Below are positions 48,100-57,270 of a stretch of 64,000 nucleotides of DNA, piece after piece. The position numbers and the translations under genes are program-made. How positions within the stretch are numbered: the first letter of the stretch is position 1; each line of letters opens with the position of its first letter. The notes beneath the pieces are model-generated. The model ran no database searches. It was given only the letters and a program-made list of their open reading frames with translations, and was not told the DNA's origin. Source of the DNA: Ottowia testudinis (GTDB lineage: Bacteria; Pseudomonadota; Gammaproteobacteria; Burkholderiales; Burkholderiaceae_C); the NCBI RefSeq assembly GCF_017498525.1, contig NZ_CP071796.1:3596001-3660000 (forward strand), written 5' to 3'.

Positions 48100-48273
48100 A
48101 GGTCCATCATTGACTTCACCGCCCGGCGCCAAGATGAAGGCGCTCTGGCGAGCGCGTGGTCGCGGGCCGCACCCGTTGATGACGCATCGTTGGAACCCAT
48201 GGCTCTCGCATGACGCGCTGCAGGCACTGTCATCGCGCCCCGAAAAATTCTGGCGCGCCAGCGTCCGTCATCT

Positions 48274-49179
48274 TCAGATATCAGCGATATCCGAGGCCGC
48301 CACGCGATAGTTCTGCGGACCGCGGCTGGCGATCTTGAGCGCGCCCAGTCGATTGCCCAGCGCCGCGCAGCGGGCCAGCGGCCAGCCTTGCTCCAGGCCG
48401 TGAAGCAGCGCGCCGCGCCATGCATCGCCGCAGCCGGTCGGGTCAATCACCGCTTCGGGCTGCGCGGGGGCCACGTGGGTGCGGCGGCCGTCCTGCCATA
48501 TGTCACAGCCTTCGCCGCCCAGCGTGACGACCAGGCCCTGCACCCGGCGCGACAACTCGGCCAGATCGACCCCCATGCGGTCGCACAGCATGCGGCCCTC
48601 ATAGTCGTTCACGGTGACCCAGGTGGCCAGGTCCACGAAGCGCGCCAATTCGGTGCCGCCAAACATCGGCAACCCCTGGCCGGGATCGAACACAAAAGGA
48701 ATCCCGGCGGCATGGAATTGCTCCGCGTGCTCCAGCATGGCATCGCGCCCGTCGGGCGAGATGATGCCCAGCCGGATGTCGGCGCGCGGCTCGATGTGGG
48801 TACGGTGCGCCTGCATCATGGCACCGGGGTGGAAAGCCGTGATCTGGTTGTTGTCGCGGTCGGTCATGATCATGGCCTGCGCGGTGTAGATGTCGTCGAT
48901 CTGCCTCACGAACTCGGTGCTGATATCCAACGCCCGCAGCCGCTCGAGATAGCCGTCGCCATCGTTTCCCAGCGCCGCCATGGGCAAGGGCGCGCCGCCG
49001 AGCTGGCGCATGGCATAGGCAATGTTGCCGGCACAGCCACCGAAGTCGCGTCGCAACTCGGGCACCAGAAACGAAACATTGAGGATGTGCAGTTGATCGG
49101 GCAGGATCTGCTCGCCAAAGCGCCCCTGAAAACTCATGATGGTGTCAAAAGCGAGCGAGCCGCAAATCAAGGTGGCCAT
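48274..49179 (-). CDS. PfkB family carbohydrate (adenosine-like) kinase
   Basis: 301 residues. Ribokinase/PfkB fold with the GG-containing substrate region LRRDFGGCAGNIAYAMRQLG (about 43-62) and the ATP/anion-hole signature DPTGCGDAWRGALLHG (about 247-262), whose catalytic aspartate is D253. Sugar or nucleoside substrate unknown; sequence feel is closest to bacterial adenosine-kinase-like proteins. Convergent with the histone-like gene, 170 bases apart with no gene seen between. Confidence 0.9.
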   Translation of the reverse strand: MATLICGSLAFDTIMSFQGRFGEQILPDQLHILNVSFLVPELRRDFGGCAGNIAYAMRQLGGAPLPMAALGNDGDGYLERLRALDISTEFVRQIDDIYTAQAMIMTDRDNNQITAFHPGAMMQAHRTHIEPRADIRLGIISPDGRDAMLEHAEQFHAAGIPFVFDPGQGLPMFGGTELARFVDLATWVTVNDYEGRMLCDRMGVDLAELSRRVQGLVVTLGGEGCDIWQDGRRTHVAPAQPEAVIDPTGCGDAWRGALLHGLEQGWPLARCAALGNRLGALKIASRGPQNYRVAASDIADI

Positions 49180-49238
49180 GGTGAATCAGTCGGATGGGAG
49201 GATGAAGGCAGCGCGGCCGCACGCTGGCGGCCAGCGCA

Positions 49239-50672
49239 TCAGGGATGGAAGGCCAGCAGGCGATAGCCGACGATGGCCGACGGGTTGGGAATATCGGTGA
49301 CCGTGAGCAAGTGCGTGGCACTGAATTCGCCGCGCGCCGCCAGCGCGGCCGGCGCGCCCAACTCGGACACACTCACCACGCGGCGCACCAGCGGCTGCTC
49401 TAGCGCATCGTGCAGCGTCAACTCCAGCGCGGGCGTGGCCACGGGCATGTCGGCCACGTTGCGCAGCGTCACGCTGAATCGAAAAGTGTCGGCGTTCACA
49501 CGGTTGAAGGCCGAGCTGTCGATCACCACCGCCTCTGTCGTGCGGTAGGGCGCCAGCGTGCAGGACAAGGGCTGGCACAGCGCCTGCAGCAGCGGCGTCA
49601 GGCGCGGCTCGCGCGCGGCCAGCCAGTCGCGGTGACCGATCGCCCACTGCAACACCAAGCCGGCGGACAACAGCAAGGCCAGCAGCCAAAGTGCCGCACG
49701 CACCGGGCGCGAGGCCCAGAATGCGCGACGGCGCGCCTGGGCAATGAACAAGGGCGCCTCGGCCGGCTGCGCGGCCACCTGGGCTTGCGTTGCCGGTGGC
49801 GGCTCGACGGCCTCGGGCACGCCGGCATCACCCGGCACGATGCCGGCCCGCGTCGCGGCGGGCGTTGACACGGCAGGCGAACCCGCCGGCTCAAGCGGCA
49901 CCATGGGGCGGTCCGCACGCTCGCGCAGCGGCCGCTTCAGTGGCCCGCTCGAAGGCGGCGGCTCGGCCGGCGCAGCGGCCATGCGGCTTTCGACCGCGGG
50001 AGCGCCCCTCGGGCGCTCATCAACTTTGGGCACATCCGACGCGGCTTGCTGCGCCCGCGCACGCTCCAACTTGCGCGCGGCGTTTTGCTCGCGCCAGGCC
50101 TGCAATTCGGACGCCGTCCAAGGCACGCCCGGGGCGGGGCTGTGAGGCACCGGCGATGACGCCGGCGGGAGCTCCCGGCCAGTCCCCCGGTCGGCATCAT
50201 GGGGTTTGGAGACCGGCGCTTCGTCGCTCACCGCGGCTGACGCTGGCGCGGCGCTGGGAACCGGCGGCAAGGTGGAGGCCAGGACGGAGGTTGGCCGCAA
50301 TCGCGTACGCAGCGACGGCAAGGCCGCCTGGCTGGCCTGCGGCGGCGCTGGGGCGGTCACGGCCTCGGGCACGGGCGCGTTGGTGAGTGTCGGCATCACC
50401 GCCTCCAGCGGCGGGGGCACACGCGCTGCCGCGGCGCCGGAGCGCCCTGCCTCCTTCGCCTCGGCAGGCGCGGGCACGGGCGTGGCTGCGCGCACGCTCT
50501 TGACCGCGGTGTGGTGCTCCATCACCGGCCCCTCGGCGGTGACCAGGTGCAACGTGGCGTCGAACACCTCCGCGCAATGCCCGCAGCGCACCCAGCCGCC
50601 CGAGATGAGCAATTGATCGCGCACGACCTTGAACTTGGTCGCACAGGCGGGGCAGCGCGTGATCAGGCTCAT
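49239..50672 (-). CDS. Zinc-ribbon, DUF3426 domain membrane protein
   Basis: 477 residues. N-terminal MJ0042-type zinc ribbon (CPACATKFKV...CGHC, residues 8-34), a long Pro/Ala-rich disordered region (about 60-325), one membrane segment (AALWLLALLLSAGLVLQWAI, about 330-350), and a C-terminal DUF3426 domain. Function unknown. Sits directly downstream of prmA, as in many beta-proteobacteria, with a 36-base gap. Confidence 0.9.
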   Translation of the reverse strand: MSLITRCPACATKFKVVRDQLLISGGWVRCGHCAEVFDATLHLVTAEGPVMEHHTAVKSVRAATPVPAPAEAKEAGRSGAAAARVPPPLEAVMPTLTNAPVPEAVTAPAPPQASQAALPSLRTRLRPTSVLASTLPPVPSAAPASAAVSDEAPVSKPHDADRGTGRELPPASSPVPHSPAPGVPWTASELQAWREQNAARKLERARAQQAASDVPKVDERPRGAPAVESRMAAAPAEPPPSSGPLKRPLRERADRPMVPLEPAGSPAVSTPAATRAGIVPGDAGVPEAVEPPPATQAQVAAQPAEAPLFIAQARRRAFWASRPVRAALWLLALLLSAGLVLQWAIGHRDWLAAREPRLTPLLQALCQPLSCTLAPYRTTEAVVIDSSAFNRVNADTFRFSVTLRNVADMPVATPALELTLHDALEQPLVRRVVSVSELGAPAALAARGEFSATHLLTVTDIPNPSAIVGYRLLAFHP

Positions 50673-50708
50673 GGCGGCGATTGTAGGCAGCGCACCCGCG
50701 CCGGCCGG

Positions 50709-51593
50709 TCAGGCGCGGCGCGCGGCCAGCAGCACCCAACCGTCCTCGGCATCCGCCACCTCCAGCCGCAGCCAGGGCTGGTACGCCGCCTGCAATTCGG
50801 CCGTCTGGCGCTCAAGCACACCCGCCAGCACCAGCGCGCCGCCCGGCGCGACATGGCCGCAGAGCAACGGCGCCAACACCTTCAGCGGCGTTGCCAGGAT
50901 ATTGGCCAGCACCGTGCCATAGGCGCCCGCCGCCCGATCCGGCAGCCCGGCCTGCAGCGCCACGCCATTGGCGGCCGCGTTGTCCAGCGTCGCCTGCACC
51001 GCCGCCGGGTCGATGTCCACGGCGTCGACGCTGGCGGCGCCGTGAAGCGCGGCGCCGATGGCCAGGATGCCGGAGCCACAGCCATAGTCCAGCACCCGCT
51101 GGCCACGCGGCGGGTGCGCGGCGATCCAGCGCAGGCACATGCGGGTGGTCGGGTGCGTGCCCGTGCCAAAGGCCAGGCCAGGATCGAGCCGGATCACCTC
51201 GGTGGCGGCGGCCGGCACGTCGTGCCAGGTCGGCACGATCCAGAACGCGCCGGTGATGGGCACCGGCTCGAACTGCGACTGCGTCAGACGCACCCAATCC
51301 TGCTCGGCCACGCGCTCAATGCGCAACACCTGGCAGCCGGCGAAAAAATCCTGCAGGGCCAGCAGCCGCGCCGCGTCGTGGGCTTCGGTTTCGGCACCAA
51401 ACAGCGCCACCACGCGCGAACGCGACCAGCTTTGCGCGGGCGGCGGCAGGCCGGGTTCACCGAACAGGGCGCGCTCGGCATCGGTGTCGGCATCGGCATC
51501 CTCGACCGAGACACTCAGCGCCTCCAACGCTTCCAGCGCATCGCAGACGTGCTCGACGCGGTCTTCCGCGCAGATCAGGCGCAACTCGTACAT
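50709..51593 (-). CDS. prmA: Ribosomal protein L11 methyltransferase
   Basis: 294 residues. Trimethylates ribosomal protein L11. An N-terminal substrate-recognition domain (about 1-70) is followed by the SAM-binding domain with VLDYGCGSGILAIGA (about 164-178), GTGTHPTT and the NILATPL motif. The start codon is directly adjacent to a palindromic repeat copy, and I see no ribosome-binding site. Confidence 0.96.
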   Translation of the reverse strand: MYELRLICAEDRVEHVCDALEALEALSVSVEDADADTDAERALFGEPGLPPPAQSWSRSRVVALFGAETEAHDAARLLALQDFFAGCQVLRIERVAEQDWVRLTQSQFEPVPITGAFWIVPTWHDVPAAATEVIRLDPGLAFGTGTHPTTRMCLRWIAAHPPRGQRVLDYGCGSGILAIGAALHGAASVDAVDIDPAAVQATLDNAAANGVALQAGLPDRAAGAYGTVLANILATPLKVLAPLLCGHVAPGGALVLAGVLERQTAELQAAYQPWLRLEVADAEDGWVLLAARRA

Positions 51594-51650
51594 ACTATTA
51601 TTTTAGTAGCTGCTCGCGCTTGTCAGACAAGCGCTGGAGCCATTTTTTAC
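51594..51650 (+). repeat. Palindromic repeat copy 16
   Basis: Forward copy touching the prmA ATG and reaching to within 15 bases of the accC stop. Arms are perfect. Confidence 0.9.
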
Positions 51651-51664
51651 GCAGGGCCTCGGTA

Positions 51665-53014
51665 TCAACGCTGCCGGTCATTCATCCACTTTTCGAGGTA
51701 GTGGATGTTGGTGCCACCCTCCATGAACTTGGCATCCACCATCAGTTCGCGGTGCAGCGGGATGTTGGTGTGGATGCCTTCGACCACGGTTTCCGCCAGA
51801 GCGGTCTGCATGCGGGCAATCGCCTGTTCGCGGGTGTCGCCATAGACGATGATCTTGCCAATCATCGAGTCGTAATTGGGCGGCACGAAGTAGTTGTTGT
51901 AGACGTGCGAATCGACCCGCACGCCCGGCCCGCCCGGCATGTGCCACGCCGTCACGCGGCCCGGCGAGGGCGTGAACTTGAACGGGTCCTCGGCGTTGAT
52001 CCGGCACTCGATGGCATGCCCCTTGATCTGGATCTGCCGCTGCGTGAAGGGCAGCTTCTCGCCCGCCGCCACCATGATCTGCGTGCGCACGATGTCGATG
52101 CCGGTGATCCATTCGGTCACCGGGTGCTCAACCTGCACGCGGGTGTTCATCTCGATGAAGTAGAACTCGCCGTTTTCATACAGGAACTCGAAGGTGCCCG
52201 CGCCGCGGTAGCCGATCTTCTTGCAGGCCGCCACGCAGCGTTCGCCGATGCGGTCGATCAGGCGGCGCGGAATGCCCGGCGCCGGCCCTTCCTCGATCAC
52301 TTTCTGATGGCGCCGCTGCATGGAGCAGTCGCGCTCGCCCAGGTAGACCGCGTTGCGGTGCTTGTCGGCGATGATCTGGATCTCGATGTGGCGCGGGTTC
52401 TGGAGGAACTTCTCCATGTACACCGCCGGGTTGTTGAAGGCCGCCGCCGCCTCGCTCTTGGTGGTTTGCACGGCGTGCAGCAGCGCGGCCTCGGTGTGCA
52501 CCACACGCATGCCGCGCCCGCCGCCACCGCCCGCGGCCTTGATGATGACCGGGTAGCCCACCGATTTGGCGATGCGCTTGATGGCGGCCGGGTCGTCGGG
52601 CAGCTCGCCTTCGGACCCGGGCACGCAGGGCACACCCGCCTTGGTCATGGCCTGCTTTGCCGACACCTTGTCGCCCATGATGCGGATCGATTCGGGCGTC
52701 GGGCCGATGAACTGAAAGCCGCTTTTTTCCACCCGTTCGGCAAAGTCGGCATTCTCGCTCAGGAAGCCGTAGCCGGGGTGAATCGCCTCCGCATCGGTCA
52801 CCTCGGCCGCCGAGATGATGGCCGGCATGCTGAGATAGCTTTGCCCCGACGGCGCCGGCCCAATGCACACCGCTTCGTCGGCCAGGCGCACGTACTTGGC
52901 ATCCTTGTCGGCCTCGGAATAGACCATCACCGCCTTGACGCCGAGCTCACGGCAGGCGCGTTGCACGCGCAGGGCGATTTCGCCGCGATTGGCGACCAGT
53001 ATCTTTTTAAACAT
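51665..53014 (-). CDS. accC: Acetyl-CoA carboxylase biotin carboxylase subunit
   Basis: 449 residues. ATP-grasp enzyme that carboxylates the biotin on Acc[18 protein letters not shown] opens the biotin carboxylase N-domain; glycine-rich ATP loop [14 protein letters not shown]; catalytic [16 protein letters not shown]; and the C-domain with [14 protein letters not shown]. The 5' end is preceded by two tandem copies of its own first 11 codons plus upstream sequence (53015-53232). A GAGG lies 8 bases upstream of the ATG at 53014. Confidence 0.97.
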   Translation of the reverse strand: MFKKILVANRGEIALRVQRACRELGVKAVMVYSEADKDAKYVRLADEAVCIGPAPSGQSYLSMPAIISAAEVTDAEAIHPGYGFLSENADFAERVEKSGFQFIGPTPESIRIMGDKVSAKQAMTKAGVPCVPGSEGELPDDPAAIKRIAKSVGYPVIIKAAGGGGGRGMRVVHTEAALLHAVQTTKSEAAAAFNNPAVYMEKFLQNPRHIEIQIIADKHRNAVYLGERDCSMQRRHQKVIEEGPAPGIPRRLIDRIGERCVAACKKIGYRGAGTFEFLYENGEFYFIEMNTRVQVEHPVTEWITGIDIVRTQIMVAAGEKLPFTQRQIQIKGHAIECRINAEDPFKFTPSPGRVTAWHMPGGPGVRVDSHVYNNYFVPPNYDSMIGKIIVYGDTREQAIARMQTALAETVVEGIHTNIPLHRELMVDAKFMEGGTNIHYLEKWMNDRQR

Positions 53015-53232
53015 CTGCGGCCTCGCGGCTCATCGCCCGCACGCTCACGCGTGCCAGGCCGGTTTGCTTCGCCTGGCCTACGGCCAGAACGCCGCGATTG
53101 GCGACCAGTATCTTTTTAAACATCTGCGGCCTCGCGGCTCATCGCCCGCACGCTCACGCGTGCCAGGCCGGTTTGCTTCGCCTGGCCTGCGGCCAGAACG
53201 CCGCGATTGGCGACCAGTATTTTCTTGAACAT
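52981..53232 (-). repeat. 109-bp tandem duplication of the accC start region
   Basis: CGCCGCGATTGGCGACCAGT recurs at 52981, 53090 and 53199, a period of exactly 109. Each unit contains an ATG followed by [11 protein letters not shown]. The two extra units then read VLA.GQAKQTG...REAADV and stop at a TAA that overlaps the next ATG. Unit copies differ by only a few bases, and the outermost ATG region differs most (TTCAAGAAAATA). Confidence 0.95.
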
Positions 53233-53292
53233 GTCAGTTATCCAATGCGTCACGGGACGCAAGCATCGCGCCGGCCGCGCACCTTTCAAAGG

Positions 53293-53407
53293 GCCGCGGA
53301 GCAGGCCAGGCGAGGCCGCTGTGGCCAGGGTTTGCCCGGCCACCAGCGGCGTCCCCCTTCCCGCGCACCGAGAGAAGAGGGAAGCGGCGCAAGCCGCTCA
53401 GGGGGAT
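53293..53407. repeat. Long intergenic repeat block, copy B
   Basis: Same motif order as 37707-37826, lying between accB and the accC start duplication. It separates genes that are usually 10-30 bases apart. Confidence 0.8.
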
Positions 53408-53409
53408 GC

Positions 53410-53889
53410 TCATTCAATTACAAACAGCGGCTGTCCGTATTCGACCGCCTGGCCGTTCTCGCCCAGTACCTTGGTGATGGTGCCGCTTTTCTCGGCCTCG
53501 ATCTCGTTGAGGATCTTCATCGCCTCGACGATGCACAAGGTGTCGCCTTCCTTGACCTGCTGGCCGACCTCGACAAAAGCCTTGGCGCCCGGGCTGGCCG
53601 CGCGGTAGAAGGTGCCGACCATCGGCGACTTGACGACGAAGCCGGCGACCTCTTCGGACACGGCCGCAGCTGGCGCTGTGGCGGCCGCAGGCATGGCCTG
53701 GCCGCTCGCCGCCGGCCCTTGCGGGGCGGCCATCGCCGGCGGCGGCATCGCGCCGTACACCACTTGGGCTGCTGGCGCCGGGCTGCTTTTGACGATGCGC
53801 ACCTTGCCTTCGGCTTCGGTGATTTCAAGTTCCGACACGTTCGACTCTGACACCAAGTCGATCAGTGTTTTCAGTTTGCGCAAATCCAT
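53410..53889 (-). CDS. accB: Acetyl-CoA carboxylase biotin carboxyl carrier protein
   Basis: 159 residues. The biotinyl domain is at the C-terminus, with the biotin-accepting lysine in [10 protein letters not shown] (K125). An N-terminal domain ([23 protein letters not shown]) and an Ala/Pro linker (about 36-80) are standard. First gene of the accB-accC operon; the promoter must lie in the 107 bases before it. Confidence 0.97.
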   Translation of the reverse strand: MDLRKLKTLIDLVSESNVSELEITEAEGKVRIVKSSPAPAAQVVYGAMPPPAMAAPQGPAASGQAMPAAATAPAAAVSEEVAGFVVKSPMVGTFYRAASPGAKAFVEVGQQVKEGDTLCIVEAMKILNEIEAEKSGTITKVLGENGQAVEYGQPLFVIE

Positions 53890-53996
53890 CGAAAAATCCA
53901 GATTCAGGGAATGTCGGCAAATTTACATCAATTCAGGCATTAAAAGTCCTGATTTGGTTTCAATTTCGTCGAATTTTGGCGGCGGGCTTCAACCAG

Positions 53997-54578
53997 TCAG
54001 ACCAGCACCGCCGCACGCCACCCAGACAGATCACGCTCATTCAGCGGCCCCAACTTGCGTTCAAGCAAGCGGCCATTTGCATCAAAAAGTATACTAAAAG
54101 GCAAGCCACCGACCGTGTTGCCCAACTGGCGGGCCAACTCGATGCCGTCGACGCCGGCCAGAGCAACCGGGAAGCTGACCGGCAACCGGGCCAGGAAGCG
54201 CTGCACCGATTCCGGCTTGTCCACCGCCAATCCCAGCAGTTGCATGCCGTTGGCTTTGTTTTCGGTGTAAAAGCGGCTCAAAAGCGGCATTTCTTCCACA
54301 CAAGGCGGGCACCAGGTGGCCCAAAAATTGACCAGCAGCGGGCGGCCACGAAATGTGGCCAGGCGGTGGCTGGCGCCATCCGGCGCTGGAAAGCTTTGGC
54401 CCCAAAAGCCCGCCAGGTCCGGCTCGGCCAATTGAAAGCGGCGCCAGCCGACGGCCCCGCCGACCACTGCTGCCGCCAGCGCCACGGCGGCCAGTGCCAC
54501 ACGGCGCCGCCCGCGGCGCGCAGGGGCCACCGCAGGAGATGCGGGCTCGTGAACGGATGATGATGCTGGGAGCGTCAT
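53997..54578 (-). CDS. TlpA/ResA-like thioredoxin-fold disulfide reductase
   Basis: 193 residues from the ATG at 54578, overlapping the previous gene's stop (ATGA). One N-terminal membrane segment (about 26-44) anchors a periplasmic thioredoxin domain with the redox motif WCPPC (C90, C93), and a TVGGLPFSILFD segment with cis-proline. It probably reduces disulfides in the periplasm, for example in apocytochromes c, but the cytochrome genes are 30 kb away. Confidence 0.9.
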   Translation of the reverse strand: MTLPASSSVHEPASPAVAPARRGRRRVALAAVALAAAVVGGAVGWRRFQLAEPDLAGFWGQSFPAPDGASHRLATFRGRPLLVNFWATWCPPCVEEMPLLSRFYTENKANGMQLLGLAVDKPESVQRFLARLPVSFPVALAGVDGIELARQLGNTVGGLPFSILFDANGRLLERKLGPLNERDLSGWRAAVLV

Positions 54579-55174
54579 GACAGGGACTCCGGCGCTTGCA
54601 GGCGCGCGGCCAGCGCGCGGCGATCGCCGCGCAAAGGCTGCCCACGCGGCCCCGCTTTGAGCGCGCCGCGCAGATCGTCGTGGTCGTGAATCATCAGATG
54701 CACCCCGATCGGTTCGCCCAGTTCGGGGCATGGGCTGGAAAAGCTCAGGGCGTCGACCTGCGCGCCGTTGAAACCCGTGACACTGCGGGCTTGATAGGCC
54801 ACGCGGTGGTCAATCAGCGCGATCTCGGCCGATTTCGGGTCGTCACAGAACAGCTGCAAGTGGATGTCGGACAGGCGGGTGGCCGTGCCATTCCAGACGG
54901 CACCCGCCACGTGAGGCCGAAACTCCGCCAGCCGATCCATCCACAGCAGCGCCAGACGCCGCAGAGCCGCCAGTTCCCCCGGCTGGGTGTCGGCGTGGAA
55001 CAGTTCCAGGTAGGCCCGCACCTCGGCCTCGAGCAGATCGTTGCCGGGCAAGGCCGAGCGCGGCGGCGCACCAATCGCTTTGCGCGCGCGGCGCTTGGCG
55101 CTGCCATAGTCCAGCCCCTCTTCCACCACCAGGCGCGCGGCGTGCGCCGCCATCTCGTGCGTCAGGGTTTCCAT
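54575..55174 (-). CDS. Conserved protein with degenerate nucleotidyltransferase-like motif
   Basis: 199 residues from the ATG at 55174. A polymerase-beta-like motif is recognisable: HVAGAVWNGTATRLSDIHLQLF (about 97-118). In true nucleotidyltransferases this reads GS...SDxDL; here a histidine replaces the second acidic residue, so catalysis is doubtful. The rest of the sequence is not recognised. Coupled to the TlpA-like gene by a 4-base overlap, and divergent from mpl. Confidence 0.65.
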   Translation of the reverse strand: METLTHEMAAHAARLVVEEGLDYGSAKRRARKAIGAPPRSALPGNDLLEAEVRAYLELFHADTQPGELAALRRLALLWMDRLAEFRPHVAGAVWNGTATRLSDIHLQLFCDDPKSAEIALIDHRVAYQARSVTGFNGAQVDALSFSSPCPELGEPIGVHLMIHDHDDLRGALKAGPRGQPLRGDRRALAARLQAPESLS

Positions 55175-55255
55175 GCCCCGATTCTGCCTTGCGCCGCCTG
55201 CCGCTGCCGCGAGGCGGCCGATGCCCGCAAAAAGCCCACTGCCTTGAAAAACTAC

Positions 55256-55304
55256 CAAAACAATAGCTGCCCGCGCAAGCTGAGCAAGCGCTGCAGGCCA
55301 AAAA
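55256..55304 (+). repeat. Palindromic repeat copy 17
   Basis: Forward copy 30 bases upstream of the mpl start. First arm altered (CCGCGCAAG). Confidence 0.75.
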
Positions 55305-55334
55305 CACCTTGATGCAGGCCGTAGAATCGGGGCC

Positions 55335-56753
55335 ATGCACATTCACATCCTGGGCATTTGCGGCACTTTCATGGGCGGCGTGGCGGCGCTCGCGCGCGAA
55401 GCGGGGCACACCGTCACCGGCTGCGACGCCGGCGTCTACCCGCCGATGAGCGATCAGCTGCGCGCGCTGGGCATCGAGCTGGTCGATGGCTACGGCGCCG
55501 ACCAGTTGGCGCTCAAGCCGGACATGTTTGTCATCGGCAACGTCGTCAGCCGCGCACGCCTGGCCGATGGCACGCCGAAATACCCGCTGATGGAGGCAAT
55601 CCTCGATGCCGGCGCCCCCTACACCAGCGGCCCACAGTGGCTGAGCGAACATGTGCTGCAAGGGCGCCACGTGCTGGCGGTGGCGGGCACGCACGGCAAG
55701 ACCACCACCACGTCGATGCTGGCATGGATTCTGGAAAGCGCCGGGCTTTCACCCGGGTTTCTGGTCGGCGGCGTGCCGCTCAATTTCGGTATTTCGGCGC
55801 GGCTGGGCACGCAGGCAACGGCCCTGGCACGCCCGTTGTTCGTGATTGAAGCCGACGAATACGACACCGCCTTCTTCGACAAGCGCAGCAAGTTCGTGCA
55901 CTACCGGCCGCGCACCGCCGTGTTGAACAACCTGGAATTCGATCACGCCGACATCTTTGACGATCTGCCCGCCATCGAGCGCCAATTCAACCATTTGCTG
56001 CGCACCGTGCCGCCGTCGGGCCAGATCGTATTCAACGACCTGGAGGAGAGTTTGGTGCGCGTGCTGGCGCAAGGCTGCTGGAGCGAGCGCCGCAGCTTCG
56101 GCAGCGCCGTGGCCGATTTCAGCGCCACCGGCGACGCGTCGGACTTCAAGGTGCTGCGGCGCGGCGCGGTGGTGGGCCATGTCGCCTGGGCGTTATCGGG
56201 CACGCACAACCAACTCAACGCACTGGCGGCGATCGCCGCCGCCGAACATGTGGGCGTGGCGCCGCGGGATGCCGCGCACGCCCTGGGCAGCTTTCAGAAC
56301 GTGCGGCGGCGCATGGAGCTGCGCGGCACGGTGCGGCGTGGTGGCGGTTTGGTCACCGTATACGACGATTTCGCCCACCACCCCACCGCGATCCGCACCA
56401 CGGTGGACGGGCTGCGCCGCCAGCTCAATGCCGCCGGCCGGCCGGCCGAGCGCATCGTGGCCATCTTCGAGCCGCGCAGCAACACCATGAAACTGGGCAC
56501 CATGAAATCGCAGCTTCCTTGGGCGCTGGAGCACGCCGATCTGTCGATCTGCCACAGCGGCGGCCTGGACTGGGATGCCGCCGAGGCGCTCGCGCCGCTC
56601 GGCGCGCGCGCACAGGTGGCCGCCAACATCGACGAAGTGGTGCGCCAGACGCTCACCGCGATACGCCCCGGTGACCACCTGCTGTGCATGAGCAACGGCG
56701 GCTTCGGCGGCGTGCACGCCCAGTTGCTGAACGCACTGGCCGACTCTGCCTGA
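55335..56753 (+). CDS. mpl: UDP-N-acetylmuramate:L-alanyl-gamma-D-glutamyl-mDAP ligase
   Basis: 472 residues. Recycles the murein tripeptide by joining it to UDP-MurNAc. Mur ligase signature: GICGTFMGGVAALAREAG at the UDP-binding N-terminus, ATP loop GTHGKTTTTSML (about 118-129), EADEYDTAFFDKRSKFVHY and VLNNLEFDHADIF. With AmpD it completes a peptidoglycan recycling route in this window. The start is close to a repeat, and no strong ribosome-binding site is obvious. Confidence 0.96.
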   Translation: MHIHILGICGTFMGGVAALAREAGHTVTGCDAGVYPPMSDQLRALGIELVDGYGADQLALKPDMFVIGNVVSRARLADGTPKYPLMEAILDAGAPYTSGPQWLSEHVLQGRHVLAVAGTHGKTTTTSMLAWILESAGLSPGFLVGGVPLNFGISARLGTQATALARPLFVIEADEYDTAFFDKRSKFVHYRPRTAVLNNLEFDHADIFDDLPAIERQFNHLLRTVPPSGQIVFNDLEESLVRVLAQGCWSERRSFGSAVADFSATGDASDFKVLRRGAVVGHVAWALSGTHNQLNALAAIAAAEHVGVAPRDAAHALGSFQNVRRRMELRGTVRRGGGLVTVYDDFAHHPTAIRTTVDGLRRQLNAAGRPAERIVAIFEPRSNTMKLGTMKSQLPWALEHADLSICHSGGLDWDAAEALAPLGARAQVAANIDEVVRQTLTAIRPGDHLLCMSNGGFGGVHAQLLNALADSA

Positions 56754-56784
56754 GTCGGCACGAAGCGCGCCAGACGCGCCATCA

Positions 56785-56840
56785 CTATTAATTTGATAGC
56801 TGCTTGCGCTTGTCAATCAAGCGCTGGCGGCACTTTTTAT
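56785..56840 (+). repeat. Palindromic repeat copy 18
   Basis: Best-preserved forward copy: ATAGCTGCTTGCGCTTG, loop TCAAT, CAAGCGCTGGCGGC, then CACTTTTT. Lies between the convergent ends of mpl and the small gene at 56879. Confidence 0.95.
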
Positions 56841-56878
56841 TCATAAGCCGATCAAGCGCCGGCGGCGCGCAGCCTGTG

Positions 56879-57190
56879 TCAGAACGACACGCTCATGGCC
56901 CGAGCGTCGATCAGCGCCGTGGGCTTGCCGAGCGCGGCAGCGGCGGCGGCGGCAAATTGCGGCCCCCAGGCGGCATCGGACAGCAGCGTGGCGCCGGCGG
57001 CCCGCGCCACCACCACCACCTTGTCGGCCAGCAGCAGCTTGCCGGTGGGACGCAGCGGCTCGCATTCAAGACGCGTGAACTCGGTGTCCAGCCATTCGCG
57101 TCCAGCCGGGCCGGTCAATGGCGCGGCATGTTCCAGATCGAACTTGAATTCCTGCCCGTTGTCGGCGATGACGCGAATTTCGCTGCGCAT
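56879..57190 (-). CDS. Uncharacterised 103-residue protein downstream of DAHP synthase
   Basis: 103 residues from the ATG at 57190, with AGAGGGGA about 8 bases upstream. Not recognised. Begins MRSEIRVIADNGQEFKFDLE, has no membrane segment or signal peptide, an alanine run near residue 80 and a C-terminal ALIDARAMSVSF. It lies 80 bases after the DAHP synthase stop on the same strand and may be cotranscribed. Confidence 0.65.
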   Translation of the reverse strand: MRSEIRVIADNGQEFKFDLEHAAPLTGPAGREWLDTEFTRLECEPLRPTGKLLLADKVVVVARAAGATLLSDAAWGPQFAAAAAAALGKPTALIDARAMSVSF

Positions 57191-57270
57191 GCTGTGATTC
57201 CCCTCTGCTTGGTTTGAAAACCTCCACTGTAACGCGCCGCCAGAGCTTGCGCGGCGCGCGGCGCGTGCCG

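Noticed and set aside
48110-48310. 66-residue plus-strand frame between the histone-like gene and the PfkB kinase
   Set aside because: Follows a strong terminator, overlaps the kinase antisense, and has no recognisable motif or ribosome-binding site.
52981-53232. 109-bp tandem repeat considered as a CRISPR array or minisatellite
   Set aside because: Units are contiguous with no spacers, and the unit is clearly a copy of the accC start region.
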